A stretch of DNA of 64,000 bases from Salmonella bongori NCTC 12419 (GTDB lineage: Bacteria > Pseudomonadota > Gammaproteobacteria > Enterobacterales > Enterobacteriaceae), in assembly GCF_000252995.1 (NCBI RefSeq), contig NC_015761.1, forward strand, positions 2,852,001 to 2,916,000, given 5' to 3'. Below the pieces are notes generated by a model. That model was given only the letters and a program-made list of their open reading frames with translations. It made no database searches and had not been told where the DNA came from. Positions 28,476 to 36,956 of the stretch are shown piece after piece (the stretch's first letter is position 1; the number at the start of each line of letters is the position of its first letter). The position numbers and the translations under genes are program-made.

Positions 28476-29894
28476 TTAAACGCCTATATTTTTTAGTTTC
28501 TCACCCGCCATCAGCTTGCGTTCGATGTGCTCCAGGGTAACGTTTTTCGTTTCCGGGATCAGCCAGAAAGTGATACCGATAAAAGCGATATTTAGCGCAG
28601 TATAGAGCCAGAACGTCCCCGCCGCGCCGATGCTGTCCAACAGCGTCAGGAATGTCGCGCCGATGATCATGTTTGATACCCAGTTTGTCGTGGTTGAACA
28701 GGTAATCCCAAAGTCACGGCATTTCAGCGGCTGGATTTCCGAGCACAGGATCCACACAACCGGCGCGGCGCTCATCGCATAACCAGCGATACACATCATC
28801 GTCATCCCAACGGAAAGCCAGGAAAGACCGCTTGATGCCGTACCATTATCAAACTGCATCAGGCAGTAACCCAGTACTAACGTCCCTAACGCCATTACGC
28901 TGAAACCGATTTTTAACGCCGGTTTACGTCCGGCTTTATCTACTGTAAAAACAGCGATAAACGTCGCGAACATAAAGGTGAGCCCGACCACCAGGGTGGC
29001 AATCATTTGCTGTTCAGTCGTGGTGAAGCCAGCCATTTTAAAAATGCGCGGCGCATAGTACATAATAATGTTCATCCCGGTGAACTGTTGCATTGCCTGT
29101 AACAGCATACCGAGGAACACGGCGCGGCGAACATTGCGATTAGCTTTAAATAATGACCAGCCGCCCTGCCTGAGCTTGAGGCTTTCCCGAATCTCGTTCA
29201 GTTCATCACGGGCTTTTTCTGAGGTATCGCGCAGCATACGCAGCACCTCTTCCGCTTCGATATGGCGGCCTTTTTGCGCGAGCCAGCGCGGGCTATTAGG
29301 CAGGAATACCACCAGGATAATAAGCAACACCGCAGGCAATGCCAGCACGCCCAGCATTGCGCGCCAGTTGCCGCTGTAACTGAATGCTGTATCGGATAAA
29401 AAAGCCAGCACAATGCCCAGCGTAACCATCAATTGATACATACTGATCATCTTACCGCGCACATTTTCACTTGCCATTTCAGAGAGATAAAGTGGCGCAG
29501 TATAGGACGCAATCCCTACCGCTATGCCCAGTATCACACGAGCGCCAATCAACACCTCCACGCTGGAAGCAAACGCCGACCCCAACGAGCCTACGACAAA
29601 CAAAATCGCGCCGGCCATCAGGCTGTATTTACGCCCAAGTCGAAATGAGAGCCAACCGTTAAATAATGCGCCAATCGCCGCGCCAAGCATCATGCTGCTG
29701 ACGACCCATTCCTGCAACCGACTGGTCAGTACGAAATGGTCGGTAATAAAAGGTAGCGCCCCGGCGATAACGCCGATATCCAGACCAAATAACAGTCCCG
29801 CAACCGCCGCAGAAACCGAAACGAACATATTCATACGTCGCGTATCACGAAGCGAACGCGGCGTTAAAACAGAGCCATGATTAAGAGAGACCAT
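28476..29894 (-). CDS. araE: AraE, L-arabinose/proton symporter
   Basis: AraE is the low-affinity arabinose transporter of the sugar-porter MFS family. The 472-residue protein has 12 predicted membrane segments and the signatures GWLSFRLGRKYSL, ASYTAPLYLSEMA and PETKNVTLEHIER. Upstream on the same strand are a clear AraC half-site and a CRP site, as expected for an AraC-activated, cAMP-dependent gene. Confidence 0.97.
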   Translation of the reverse strand: MVSLNHGSVLTPRSLRDTRRMNMFVSVSAAVAGLLFGLDIGVIAGALPFITDHFVLTSRLQEWVVSSMMLGAAIGALFNGWLSFRLGRKYSLMAGAILFVVGSLGSAFASSVEVLIGARVILGIAVGIASYTAPLYLSEMASENVRGKMISMYQLMVTLGIVLAFLSDTAFSYSGNWRAMLGVLALPAVLLIILVVFLPNSPRWLAQKGRHIEAEEVLRMLRDTSEKARDELNEIRESLKLRQGGWSLFKANRNVRRAVFLGMLLQAMQQFTGMNIIMYYAPRIFKMAGFTTTEQQMIATLVVGLTFMFATFIAVFTVDKAGRKPALKIGFSVMALGTLVLGYCLMQFDNGTASSGLSWLSVGMTMMCIAGYAMSAAPVVWILCSEIQPLKCRDFGITCSTTTNWVSNMIIGATFLTLLDSIGAAGTFWLYTALNIAFIGITFWLIPETKNVTLEHIERKLMAGEKLKNIGV

Positions 29895-29976
29895 ATTTAC
29901 CTGCCACCACAGAGTAAGACATAGCCTGAAGTTAAGGGATCCTTTCCCTCACGTGTCAGGCTGGAAACGGCATAAA

Positions 29977-29993
29977 TATGGATTAAATGGCTA
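29977..29993 (-). promoter_or_regulatory. AraC binding half-site of araE
   Basis: The minus strand reads TAGCCATTTAATCCATA, a perfect TAGC-N7-TCCATA AraC site, 83 bases before the araE start. Confidence 0.75.
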
Positions 29994-30006
29994 CCCTATA
30001 ATGATA

Positions 30007-30022
30007 TGTGATGGATATTACA
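30007..30022. promoter_or_regulatory. CRP site of araE
   Basis: TGTGATGGATATTACA matches TGTGA-N6-TCACA at 9 of 10 fixed positions. It sits directly upstream of the AraC site, the arrangement known for araE. Confidence 0.7.
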
Positions 30023-30168
30023 CTTTTAAAAATTAACGCTATTCTCCCGATTTTTTCTAACCTACTTATATTTCAAGGTATTGGAATATTCATTAGAACT
30101 ATTATTTAGCAAGATATGGATTAATTTATAACAACAATATGGACTATGCTAATAAGATCATAAATAAA

Positions 30169-30185
30169 CCCTGCCGAAGGCAGGG
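30169..30185 (-). terminator. Intrinsic terminator after kduD
   Basis: CCCTGCC and GGCAGGG close a 7-bp stem, with loop TTC on the minus strand. TTTATTT follows on that strand, giving a good terminator for kduI-kduD transcripts. Confidence 0.75.
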
Positions 30186-30352
30186 TGAAATGCCTGATAA
30201 AGCCGAATTCATTTACCGGGTGCGGCCCGCCACATCGCCCACGGCGAAGGTTGGATAAGCGACGCGCCATCGCGCATTGCAAAAATTGCCATTACCAATT
30301 GATTTTATTCAGCTTTTATCAGTTGTCTGGAAACGCATCTGGCGTTATCAGA

Positions 30353-31114
30353 TTAACGCGCCAGCCAGCCACCATCCACTGCTACGGTATAACCATTAAT
30401 ATAATCCGCGGCACTGGACGCCAGAAAAACCACCGGCCCCATTAAATCGCCAGGCAGCCCCCAACGTCCAGCCGGAATACGGTCAAGGATCTCAGCGCTA
30501 CGCTGTTCATCGGCACGCAACTGCTGGGTATTATTGGTTGCCATATAACCCGGCGCGATAGCATTTACATTGATTTTGTGTTTCGCCCATTCGTTTGCCA
30601 TCAGGCGTGTGATCCCCATTACACCGCTTTTCGACGCAGTGTAAGAGGGAACGCGAATACCGCCCTGAAAGGAGAGCATTGACGCGATATTAATAATTTT
30701 GCCGCCGTTGCCCTGCGCAATAAAATGTTTTGCCGCCGCCTGAGACATAAAGAATACGCTCTTGATATTCAGGTTCATGACGTCATCCCAGTCTTTTTCC
30801 GTGAAATCAATCGCCTCTTCACGACGGATCAGGCCCGCGTTATTCACCAGAATATCAATATGACCGCATTCCGCTACCGCGCGTTCCAGTAGCGCCGGAA
30901 TACCATCGATTTGACGCAGATCGGCTGTCAGGCTTAAAAAGCGACGCCCCAAAGCAGTGATGCGGGCAATGGTTTCTGTCGGCTCAACGATGTTAATACC
31001 GACGATGTCACAGCCTGCTTCCGCCAGCCCTAAAGCCATCCCCTGACCCAGGCCAGTATCGCAGCCTGTCACAACCGCCACTTTACCTTCAAGAGAAAAT
31101 GCATTCAAAATCAT
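30353..31114 (-). CDS. kduD: KduD, 2-keto-3-deoxy-D-gluconate (hexuronate) dehydrogenase
   Basis: This is a short-chain dehydrogenase of 253 residues that reduces 2,5-diketo-3-deoxygluconate in pectin/hexuronate breakdown. The NAD-binding TGCDTGLGQG motif and the catalytic YTASK motif are present. It lies downstream of kduI on the same strand with a 56-base gap, forming a probable kduID operon under KdgR. Confidence 0.95.
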   Translation of the reverse strand: MILNAFSLEGKVAVVTGCDTGLGQGMALGLAEAGCDIVGINIVEPTETIARITALGRRFLSLTADLRQIDGIPALLERAVAECGHIDILVNNAGLIRREEAIDFTEKDWDDVMNLNIKSVFFMSQAAAKHFIAQGNGGKIINIASMLSFQGGIRVPSYTASKSGVMGITRLMANEWAKHKINVNAIAPGYMATNNTQQLRADEQRSAEILDRIPAGRWGLPGDLMGPVVFLASSAADYINGYTVAVDGGWLAR

Positions 31115-31170
31115 TATTCATCCTTACTTTTGTCATGCCCGTCACGGACAGGCGTTATCACCGGCCACGA

Positions 31171-32007
31171 CTAGCGCAGATCTTTTACCGCAACGTGATC
31201 CATGTCATCAAAGACCTGATTTTCCCCCACCATGCCCCAGATAAACGTATAGGCTTTGGTGCCGACGCCGGAATGTATTGACCAGCTTGGGGAAATAACC
31301 GCCTGTTCGTTATGCATAACAATATGGCGAGTTTCCTGGGGCTGCCCCATCATATGAAAAACGCAGCTGTCCTCTTCCATATTGAAATAGAGGTAAACTT
31401 CCATACGACGCTCATGGGTATGGCATGGCATAGTGTTCCACAGGTTACCGGGCGCCAGTTCGGTGAGTCCCATACTGAGCTGACAGGTTTCCAGTACATC
31501 CGGAACGAAATATTTATTGATGGTTCGACGATTACTGGTGAGATTATCGCCTAAGGTAACGGGCGCAGTGTCGGCAGGCGTCACTTTTTTTGTAGGATAC
31601 GTGGTATGCGCCGGCGCGCAGTTGTAGTAAAACTTCGCCGGTTTGCTCGCATCATTGCTGGCGAAGACCAATGCTTTCGCCCCTTTACCGATATACAGCG
31701 CATCACGGTGACCAATGTCATAACGCAGGCCGTCAACAACGATCGTGCCTGCACCGCCAATATTAATGATGCCTAACTCGCGGCGATCCAGTAATCGGGA
31801 GACGCCGAGCTGTTTACCCACCTCCCCGCCTATCTCGACGGCATGGTTAACGGGCATAATGCCGCCGACAATAATGCGATCGATATGGCTATAAACCATC
31901 GAATATTCATCAGCGACAAAAATATTTTCTATCAAAAACTCGCGCCGTAGCGCCTGGGTGTCCAGTGTTTTAGCGTGCTCACTATGGATACTTTGCCTTA
32001 CGTCCAC
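31171..32007 (-). CDS. kduI: KduI, 5-keto-4-deoxyuronate isomerase
   Basis: KduI is a cupin-type zinc isomerase of 278 residues acting one step before KduD. The metal ligands lie in CHTHERRMEVYLYF, and the end matches E. coli (DDMDHVAVKDLR). I use the GTG at 32007 because GGAGG lies five bases upstream and the length equals that of E. coli; the ATG at 32019 is itself part of that ribosome site. Two KdgR-like operators lie upstream. Confidence 0.95.
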   Translation of the reverse strand: MDVRQSIHSEHAKTLDTQALRREFLIENIFVADEYSMVYSHIDRIIVGGIMPVNHAVEIGGEVGKQLGVSRLLDRRELGIINIGGAGTIVVDGLRYDIGHRDALYIGKGAKALVFASNDASKPAKFYYNCAPAHTTYPTKKVTPADTAPVTLGDNLTSNRRTINKYFVPDVLETCQLSMGLTELAPGNLWNTMPCHTHERRMEVYLYFNMEEDSCVFHMMGQPQETRHIVMHNEQAVISPSWSIHSGVGTKAYTFIWGMVGENQVFDDMDHVAVKDLR

Positions 32008-32044
32008 CTTTACCTCCATGAATAAACCGATCGTTACACACAAA

Positions 32045-32063
32045 ATCAAAACACTGTTTTGAT
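32045..32063. promoter_or_regulatory. KdgR-like operator 1
   Basis: ATCAAAACACTGTTTTGAT is palindromic except at the centre and resembles the KdgR box (GAAACA / TGTTTC type). It lies 38 bases before the kduI start. Confidence 0.6.
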
Positions 32064-32110
32064 TTATTTGGTGGCATCATAGCCGTCTGTACAAAGGTTT
32101 TCAATAAAAA

Positions 32111-32128
32111 ATAAAACAGTGTTTTGAT
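32111..32128. promoter_or_regulatory. KdgR-like operator 2
   Basis: ATAAAACAGTGTTTTGAT is a second copy of the same palindrome, 66 bases further upstream. Such spacing could allow looping between two repressor dimers. Confidence 0.55.
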
Positions 32129-32182
32129 AAATTTGCACGGGATTTTACAGGAGGATTATTTACGCAGGGGAGGTAGATATCT

Positions 32183-32280
32183 CAGGCGTGTCTGCGACAC
32201 CTGTAGCAAGGCTGCCTACGTTACCATGTTAAGTACAGGCTTCTTTAACTGACATGGCCCTCCTGACAGAGGGCATTTTC
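32183..32280 (+). ncRNA. Candidate structured RNA between kduI and yqeF
   Basis: Four stem-loops follow each other on the plus strand: 32183-32203 (GTGTC TGC GACAC core), 32203-32219 (GTAGCA / TGCCTAC), 32224-32257 (CCATGT / ACATGG with GTTAA / TTAAC) and 32257-32274 (GCCCTC / GAGGGC) followed by ATTTTC. No plus-strand gene follows, and neither neighbour needs a plus-strand terminator. I do not recognise a known sRNA family. The 5' end is unknown. Confidence 0.35.
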
Positions 32281-32316
32281 ATAGCAGGAGTATTAAGCAG
32301 GAGAGCTGGCGCTGGC

Positions 32317-33495
32317 TCAGTCACGCTCAACCGTTAAAGCGACGCCCTGACCACCGCCGATACAAAGCGTTGCCAGCCCTTTTCGCGCATCGCGTTTAAC
32401 CATTTCATGCACCAGTGAAACAAGAATTCGGCAACCGGAAGCACCAATGGGATGCCCCAAGGCTATTGCACCACCGTTAACATTCACCCGTCGCTCATCC
32501 CATTCCAGCATTTTTCCGACCGATATCGCCTGGGCGGCAAACGCTTCGTTGGCTTCAATAAGATCAACATCCGCCAGTTGCCATCCTGCCCGCTCCAGGC
32601 AACGCCGGGTGGCATATACCGGAGCAATACCCATCAGCGCCGGATCGACGCCGACACTGGCAAACGCGCGGATGCGCGCCAGTATCGGTAACCCCAATTC
32701 CATGGCTTTCGCCTCGCTCATCATCATCACGGCGGCGGCGCCGTCATTAATTGATGAGGCATTACCCGCCGTTACCGAACCAAAACTATCAAATGCCGGA
32801 TGCAATTGAGCTAACCCTTCCGCACTGGTGTCAGCGCGCGGTTGTTCATCGGTATCGACAATCGCGATCTGCCCGTTACGCTGCGTGATGACAGGGACAA
32901 TCTCATCTTTAAAACGTCCGGTATCGATCGCCGCCCTGGCCTTTTGCTGCGAACTGAGCGCCCAGGCATCCTGTAATTCACGGCTGATACCATATTCCCG
33001 CGCCAGATTTTCTGCCGTTACGCCAATGTGATAATCGTTAAAAGCGTCCCATAAGCCGTCATGTACCAGGCTATCCACCAGATTGTCAGCATCAGGTAGC
33101 GCGCCAGTACGGCTGTCATTGAGGACATGCGGCGCACGGCTCATATTTTCCTGCCCACCCGCGATAACAATGTCTGCCTCACCGCACTGAATAGCCTGCG
33201 TCGCAAGGTGCAATGCTTTTAAACCGGAACCACAAACGTCATTAATGGTAATAGCGGAAACGGTATTAGGCAGCCCCCCCTTGATAGCGGACTGGCGTGC
33301 CGGGTTCTGCCCGGCGCCGGCGGTCAGCACCTGACCAAGGATGACCTCATCGATAGCATTAACATCCACGCCACTGCGCTCAATCAACGCTTTTACGACC
33401 ATGCTCCCCAGCTCGACGGCGGAATGACGGGCCAGCGTTCCCTGAAAACAGCCGATGGGCGTCCGCAGTGCCGCCACAATCACAACCTCTTTCAT
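32317..33495 (-). CDS. yqeF: YqeF, acetyl-CoA acetyltransferase (thiolase)
   Basis: This is a type II thiolase of 392 residues condensing or cleaving acetoacetyl-CoA. The catalytic cysteine is in NDVCGSGLKALHL, the histidine in GHPIGASGCR and the second cysteine in TLCIGGGQG. The start at 33495 (MKEVVIVAALRTP) has GAGG upstream and matches E. coli; an ATG ten codons earlier is less likely. No partner gene for acetoacetate metabolism is adjacent. Confidence 0.94.
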   Translation of the reverse strand: MKEVVIVAALRTPIGCFQGTLARHSAVELGSMVVKALIERSGVDVNAIDEVILGQVLTAGAGQNPARQSAIKGGLPNTVSAITINDVCGSGLKALHLATQAIQCGEADIVIAGGQENMSRAPHVLNDSRTGALPDADNLVDSLVHDGLWDAFNDYHIGVTAENLAREYGISRELQDAWALSSQQKARAAIDTGRFKDEIVPVITQRNGQIAIVDTDEQPRADTSAEGLAQLHPAFDSFGSVTAGNASSINDGAAAVMMMSEAKAMELGLPILARIRAFASVGVDPALMGIAPVYATRRCLERAGWQLADVDLIEANEAFAAQAISVGKMLEWDERRVNVNGGAIALGHPIGASGCRILVSLVHEMVKRDARKGLATLCIGGGQGVALTVERD

Positions 33496-33617
33496 TACCA
33501 CCTCAGCGCAAAATGACACCGCCATAGTAGATCATTGTTAAAATTAGTTATCTTGATTGTTTAAAAAAAGTGAGTTTTATCACAAAGGAAATCGCGCTGA
33601 TTTGACGATGGCATAGC

Positions 33618-34481
33618 TTATTGCTGCTGCAAATGATATCGAAGCCAGATTCCCGCTGTCCCGGGCGGTGACTTCTTGTTCCAGAGCAAATCAATAGCAA
33701 TCGCCCTGGGCCAGCCAGGCACATCCAGTTGAACCAGCGGTTTTTCCGCTGCAAACTCCTCTACCAGCGCACAGGGCAACACGCACCAACCAAATCCCTG
33801 AACCGCCATGCTCAGCAGTAATAAATAGTTCGGTGCCGACCAGGACGGCCCGCGCACACGGTTAGCGTTAGATTCAAGGTAGGTATTCAAACGCAGCTCA
33901 CGCCAGGTGTGCAATTGCTCCCACTGTAGGGCCGCCTGTGACGCCAGTGGATGCGAGGCTGCCACATAAACGCCCATCCAGCTTTGCACAGGCAGACGCG
34001 TCGCGCCAATGTCTGTGGGGTAGTCATCACGCGCTTCAATCAGCCCTATCTGGGCGCGCTCTTTTTGCAGCAGATCGATGACATCATCATTTTCTCCGAT
34101 TAAACATTCAAACTCGGTATGCGGGAAATGGCGATCAAATTGCACCATTAATTCTTCCAGGCTGTCAGGATGCAGAATATCAGAGAGAACGAACGTGAGC
34201 CTCGCTTCCGTCTCGCCGGATAACGTCAACGCGACCTCATCCAGACGGGCGCTCGCTGATAAAATCGCCTGAACATAGCTGAGTACCCGTTTCCCTTCTT
34301 CGGTCAGAACCGGCTGGCGCGATGAACGATCGAATAATAAAAATCCCAGATCCGCCTCCAGATGCGCAATGGCCGTACTAATGGTGGACTGACTTTTACG
34401 CAAGCGCCGCGCCGCCGCAGAAAACGAACCACAAGAAACGGTCTCAACAAAGGCCATTAACGCTTCAGGAGAGTAACGCAT
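33618..34481 (-). CDS. LysR-family transcriptional regulator, divergent from PACE transporter
   Basis: This is a 287-residue LysR-type protein. The N-terminal HTH reads GSFSAAARRLRKSQSTISTAIA, followed by the LysR substrate-binding fold. It is divergently transcribed from a PACE efflux gene with 101 bases between starts, like aceR-aceI of Acinetobacter, so it probably controls that gene. Not present between yqeF and yqeG in E. coli K-12. Confidence 0.88.
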   Translation of the reverse strand: MRYSPEALMAFVETVSCGSFSAAARRLRKSQSTISTAIAHLEADLGFLLFDRSSRQPVLTEEGKRVLSYVQAILSASARLDEVALTLSGETEARLTFVLSDILHPDSLEELMVQFDRHFPHTEFECLIGENDDVIDLLQKERAQIGLIEARDDYPTDIGATRLPVQSWMGVYVAASHPLASQAALQWEQLHTWRELRLNTYLESNANRVRGPSWSAPNYLLLLSMAVQGFGWCVLPCALVEEFAAEKPLVQLDVPGWPRAIAIDLLWNKKSPPGTAGIWLRYHLQQQ

Positions 34482-34582
34482 AATCTATCTACTTTATCGA
34501 TGGATGTTATCTTTCGGGTATCATTTTAAACGATAAAATAGCTGAAATTATCTGGTCAGGACAAAAGAAAGGCTTTCCGTTT

Positions 34583-35038
34583 ATGCAACATGACACAACA
34601 CACCGTCGCTCGCTACCTGAGCGTATTTTCCATGCCGTCTGTTTTGAAGGCATCGCTACCGCGATACTGGCGCCAATCACCGCCTGGCTTATGCAGCGCT
34701 CAGTACTGGAAATGGGCGGCCTGACGATATTATTGGCCACCACAGCGATGATCTGGAATATCATTTATAATGCGCTGTTTGATCGCCTGTGGCCGCCGTA
34801 CCAGGTGAGGCGCACTGCCAAAGTTCGCGCGTTCCATGCGTTAGGATTTGAAAGCGGGTTTATCGTCATCGGCGTGAGTATCGTCGCCTGGGTACTGAAC
34901 GTTAGCCTGCTACAGGCATTTACCCTGGAAATTGGTTTCTTCCTGTTCTTTTTACCGTACACAATGCTGTACAACTGGGCCTACGATATTTTACGCCAAC
35001 GCGTGGTGGAACGCCGTCAACAACGCGTTAATGCATGA
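34583..35038 (+). CDS. PACE-family multidrug/biocide efflux transporter
   Basis: This 151-residue protein has four membrane helices and all the PACE (double BTP domain) signatures: RIFHAVCFE at residues 14-22, WNIIYN near 58-63, RAFHALGFE at 82-90 and YNWAYD at 130-135. Characterised members such as AceI export chlorhexidine and short-chain diamines. AAAGG lies upstream of the ATG. The divergent LysR gene is the likely regulator; the actual substrate is unknown. Confidence 0.88.
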   Translation: MQHDTTHRRSLPERIFHAVCFEGIATAILAPITAWLMQRSVLEMGGLTILLATTAMIWNIIYNALFDRLWPPYQVRRTAKVRAFHALGFESGFIVIGVSIVAWVLNVSLLQAFTLEIGFFLFFLPYTMLYNWAYDILRQRVVERRQQRVNA

Positions 35039-35179
35039 TATTGCGCTTTTTTGCCGGGATCGCAACAGTTCCGGCCCCCCAACTTCGCGACATCCATCTG
35101 CTTAAAACTCCCCCAATTGGCTCTATTTATGATAAATTGCGCTTCTTTTTGTGTGTTTTATAGTTGATATATTCAAATA

Positions 35180-36409
35180 ATGTCTAAAATTTGGTCAAAA
35201 GATGAGACTCTCTGGAGTTTTGCATTATACGGAACGGCCGTAGGCGCAGGCACCCTTTTCCTTCCCATTCAGTTAGGGTCGGCAGGCGCAATCGTGCTGT
35301 TTATTACCGCGCTGGTCGCCTGGCCTTTAACCTATTGGCCGCATAAGGCGTTGTGTCAATTTATTCTTTCCTCAAAAACCTCTGCGGGTGAAGGAATAAC
35401 CGGCGCAGTTACCCATTATTATGGTAAAAAAATCGGTAGCATTATTACCGCACTTTATTTTATTGCGTTCTTTGTCGTGGTATTAATTTATGCGGTGGCT
35501 ATTACTAATTCCCTGACAGAGCAATTAGCGAAGCATATTCAGATAGATATTCGCATCCGGATGTTAGTAAGTTTCGGCGTAGTACTTATCCTGAATATGA
35601 TTTTTTTAATGGGAAGACATGCCACGATTCGCGTAATGGGCTTTTTAGTCTTTCCGCTTATCGCTTACTTCTTGTTCCTTTCGCTCTACTTAACCGGAAG
35701 CTGGCAGCCCTCGTTACTGACCGGGCAAATGTCTTTTGATAGTCACACGTTACACCAGATATGGATTTCTATTCCGGTAATGGTTTTTGCTTTTAGCCAT
35801 ACGCCCATTATTTCCACGTTTGCCATCGACAGGCGGGAGAATTTTGGCGAGCAGGCCATGGATAAATGCAAAAAAATTATGAAGATCGCCTACCTGATTA
35901 TCTGCCTGAGCGTACTGTTTTTTGTCTTTAGCTGTCTGCTCTCCATACCGCCGTCATACATTGAAAACGCGCGTAATGAAGGCGTTACGATCCTTTCGGC
36001 CCTCTCGATGATGCCCAATGCGCCTGCATGGCTCTCTCTTTCAGGTATTATCGTTGCGGTGGTAGCCATGTCGAAATCCTTTCTTGGCACCTATTTCGGC
36101 GTTATTGAGGGGGCAACCGAGATGGTAAAAACGACCTTACAGCAAGTCGGCGTGAAAAAAAGCCGGGCGTTTAATCGTGCTCTGTCTATCATGCTGGTTT
36201 CCGGGATTACATTTATTATTTGCTGTATCAACCCAAATGCCATCTCCATGATCTATGCCATTAGCGGCCCGCTCATTGCGATGATTCTGTTTATTATGCC
36301 AACCTTGTCTACGTACCTGATACCGGCATTGAAACCTTACCGTTCTGTGGGAAATTTTATTACGCTAGTGGTCGGTTTACTTTGCGTATCGGTGATGTTT
36401 TTCGGCTAA
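35180..36409 (+). CDS. yqeG: YqeG, SdaC/TdcC-type amino-acid/proton symporter
   Basis: This is a 409-residue inner-membrane transporter of the HAAAP family, to which the serine and threonine permeases SdaC and TdcC belong. It has about 11 hydrophobic segments, starting with LYGTAVGAGTLFLPIQLG, and is very like E. coli YqeG, for which serine uptake has been suggested. A strong terminator follows. This is the last core gene before the accessory region. Confidence 0.93.
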   Translation: MSKIWSKDETLWSFALYGTAVGAGTLFLPIQLGSAGAIVLFITALVAWPLTYWPHKALCQFILSSKTSAGEGITGAVTHYYGKKIGSIITALYFIAFFVVVLIYAVAITNSLTEQLAKHIQIDIRIRMLVSFGVVLILNMIFLMGRHATIRVMGFLVFPLIAYFLFLSLYLTGSWQPSLLTGQMSFDSHTLHQIWISIPVMVFAFSHTPIISTFAIDRRENFGEQAMDKCKKIMKIAYLIICLSVLFFVFSCLLSIPPSYIENARNEGVTILSALSMMPNAPAWLSLSGIIVAVVAMSKSFLGTYFGVIEGATEMVKTTLQQVGVKKSRAFNRALSIMLVSGITFIICCINPNAISMIYAISGPLIAMILFIMPTLSTYLIPALKPYRSVGNFITLVVGLLCVSVMFFG

Positions 36410-36417
36410 AGCTGGTG

Positions 36418-36443
36418 ATAGCCGGGATAGTACTCCCGGCTAT
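36418..36443 (+). terminator. Intrinsic terminator after yqeG
   Basis: ATAGCCGGGA and TCCCGGCTAT form a 10-bp stem with loop TAGTAC, followed by TTAATATAAA. It starts 9 bases after the yqeG stop. Confidence 0.75.
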
Positions 36444-36494
36444 TTAATATAAAAATCCAGTATCTTTACTATCACTTCCGGATCTTCTTCATGC

Positions 36495-36528
36495 CTGGCT
36501 TCATCGCTCTGATGAGCGATGAAGCCAG
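36495..36528. repeat. Perfect 15-bp inverted repeat with 4-base loop
   Basis: CTGGCTTCATCGCTC is followed by TGAT and then its exact complement GAGCGATGAAGCCAG. No clean T-tract follows on either strand. It lies 86 bases after yqeG. Confidence 0.85.
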
Positions 36529-36956
36529 ATGCCTTTTGCATTCCCCCTCAAACACGCTCACAGAATCGATATTCAACGCCTTTCGTGATTGATATTACTG
36601 TTCAGGCTGGCTGGAAGGTTTATACCTTGCCTGGCATTAACGCTGGTGGCAGTAGGCTGTGGCTCGGCAATCAGCGTGTAGCAGGCGGCAAGCGTCAATT
36701 TATTCATCTGATGGAAATCTGAACGACATCAGAGCGGGGCACACACCGCAAATGTCTTTATCAACGGTACAGATCACAACGTTAACCCGTTGTATAAAAA
36801 CCGAAGTATTTTTGTAGGGAAACGCCTGATATCTTTTTATAGCCAGAACGCATTCGGTGCCTGTTTACTGCCTGCTATAATGAAAAAAGCGGCGTCGACG
36901 CTTGCCAGTCATGCCTTATGCATCTCGCTCTTTTTGTAATGGCTATGTGGCCGATA

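Larger units (their letters stand above)
29895..30352. other. araE upstream / kduD downstream intergenic region
   Basis: The left part is the araE control region with the AraC and CRP sites. The AT-rich middle contains two further TATGGA cores (30115 and 30138) resembling partial AraC sites. A terminator hairpin for leftward transcripts is at 30169-30185. The segment 30200-30340 is GC-rich with REP-like fragments but no complete REP I can define. No ORF is supported. Confidence 0.5.

Noticed and set aside
32129..32290. Sib/Ibs type I toxin-antitoxin in the kduI-yqeF gap
   Set aside because: The opposite strand contains no short hydrophobic Ibs-like peptide and the sequence does not resemble Sib RNAs that I know.
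36519..36722. 67-residue plus-strand ORF after yqeG
   Set aside because: It starts inside the right arm of the 15-bp hairpin, lacks a ribosome site and has no recognisable domain.
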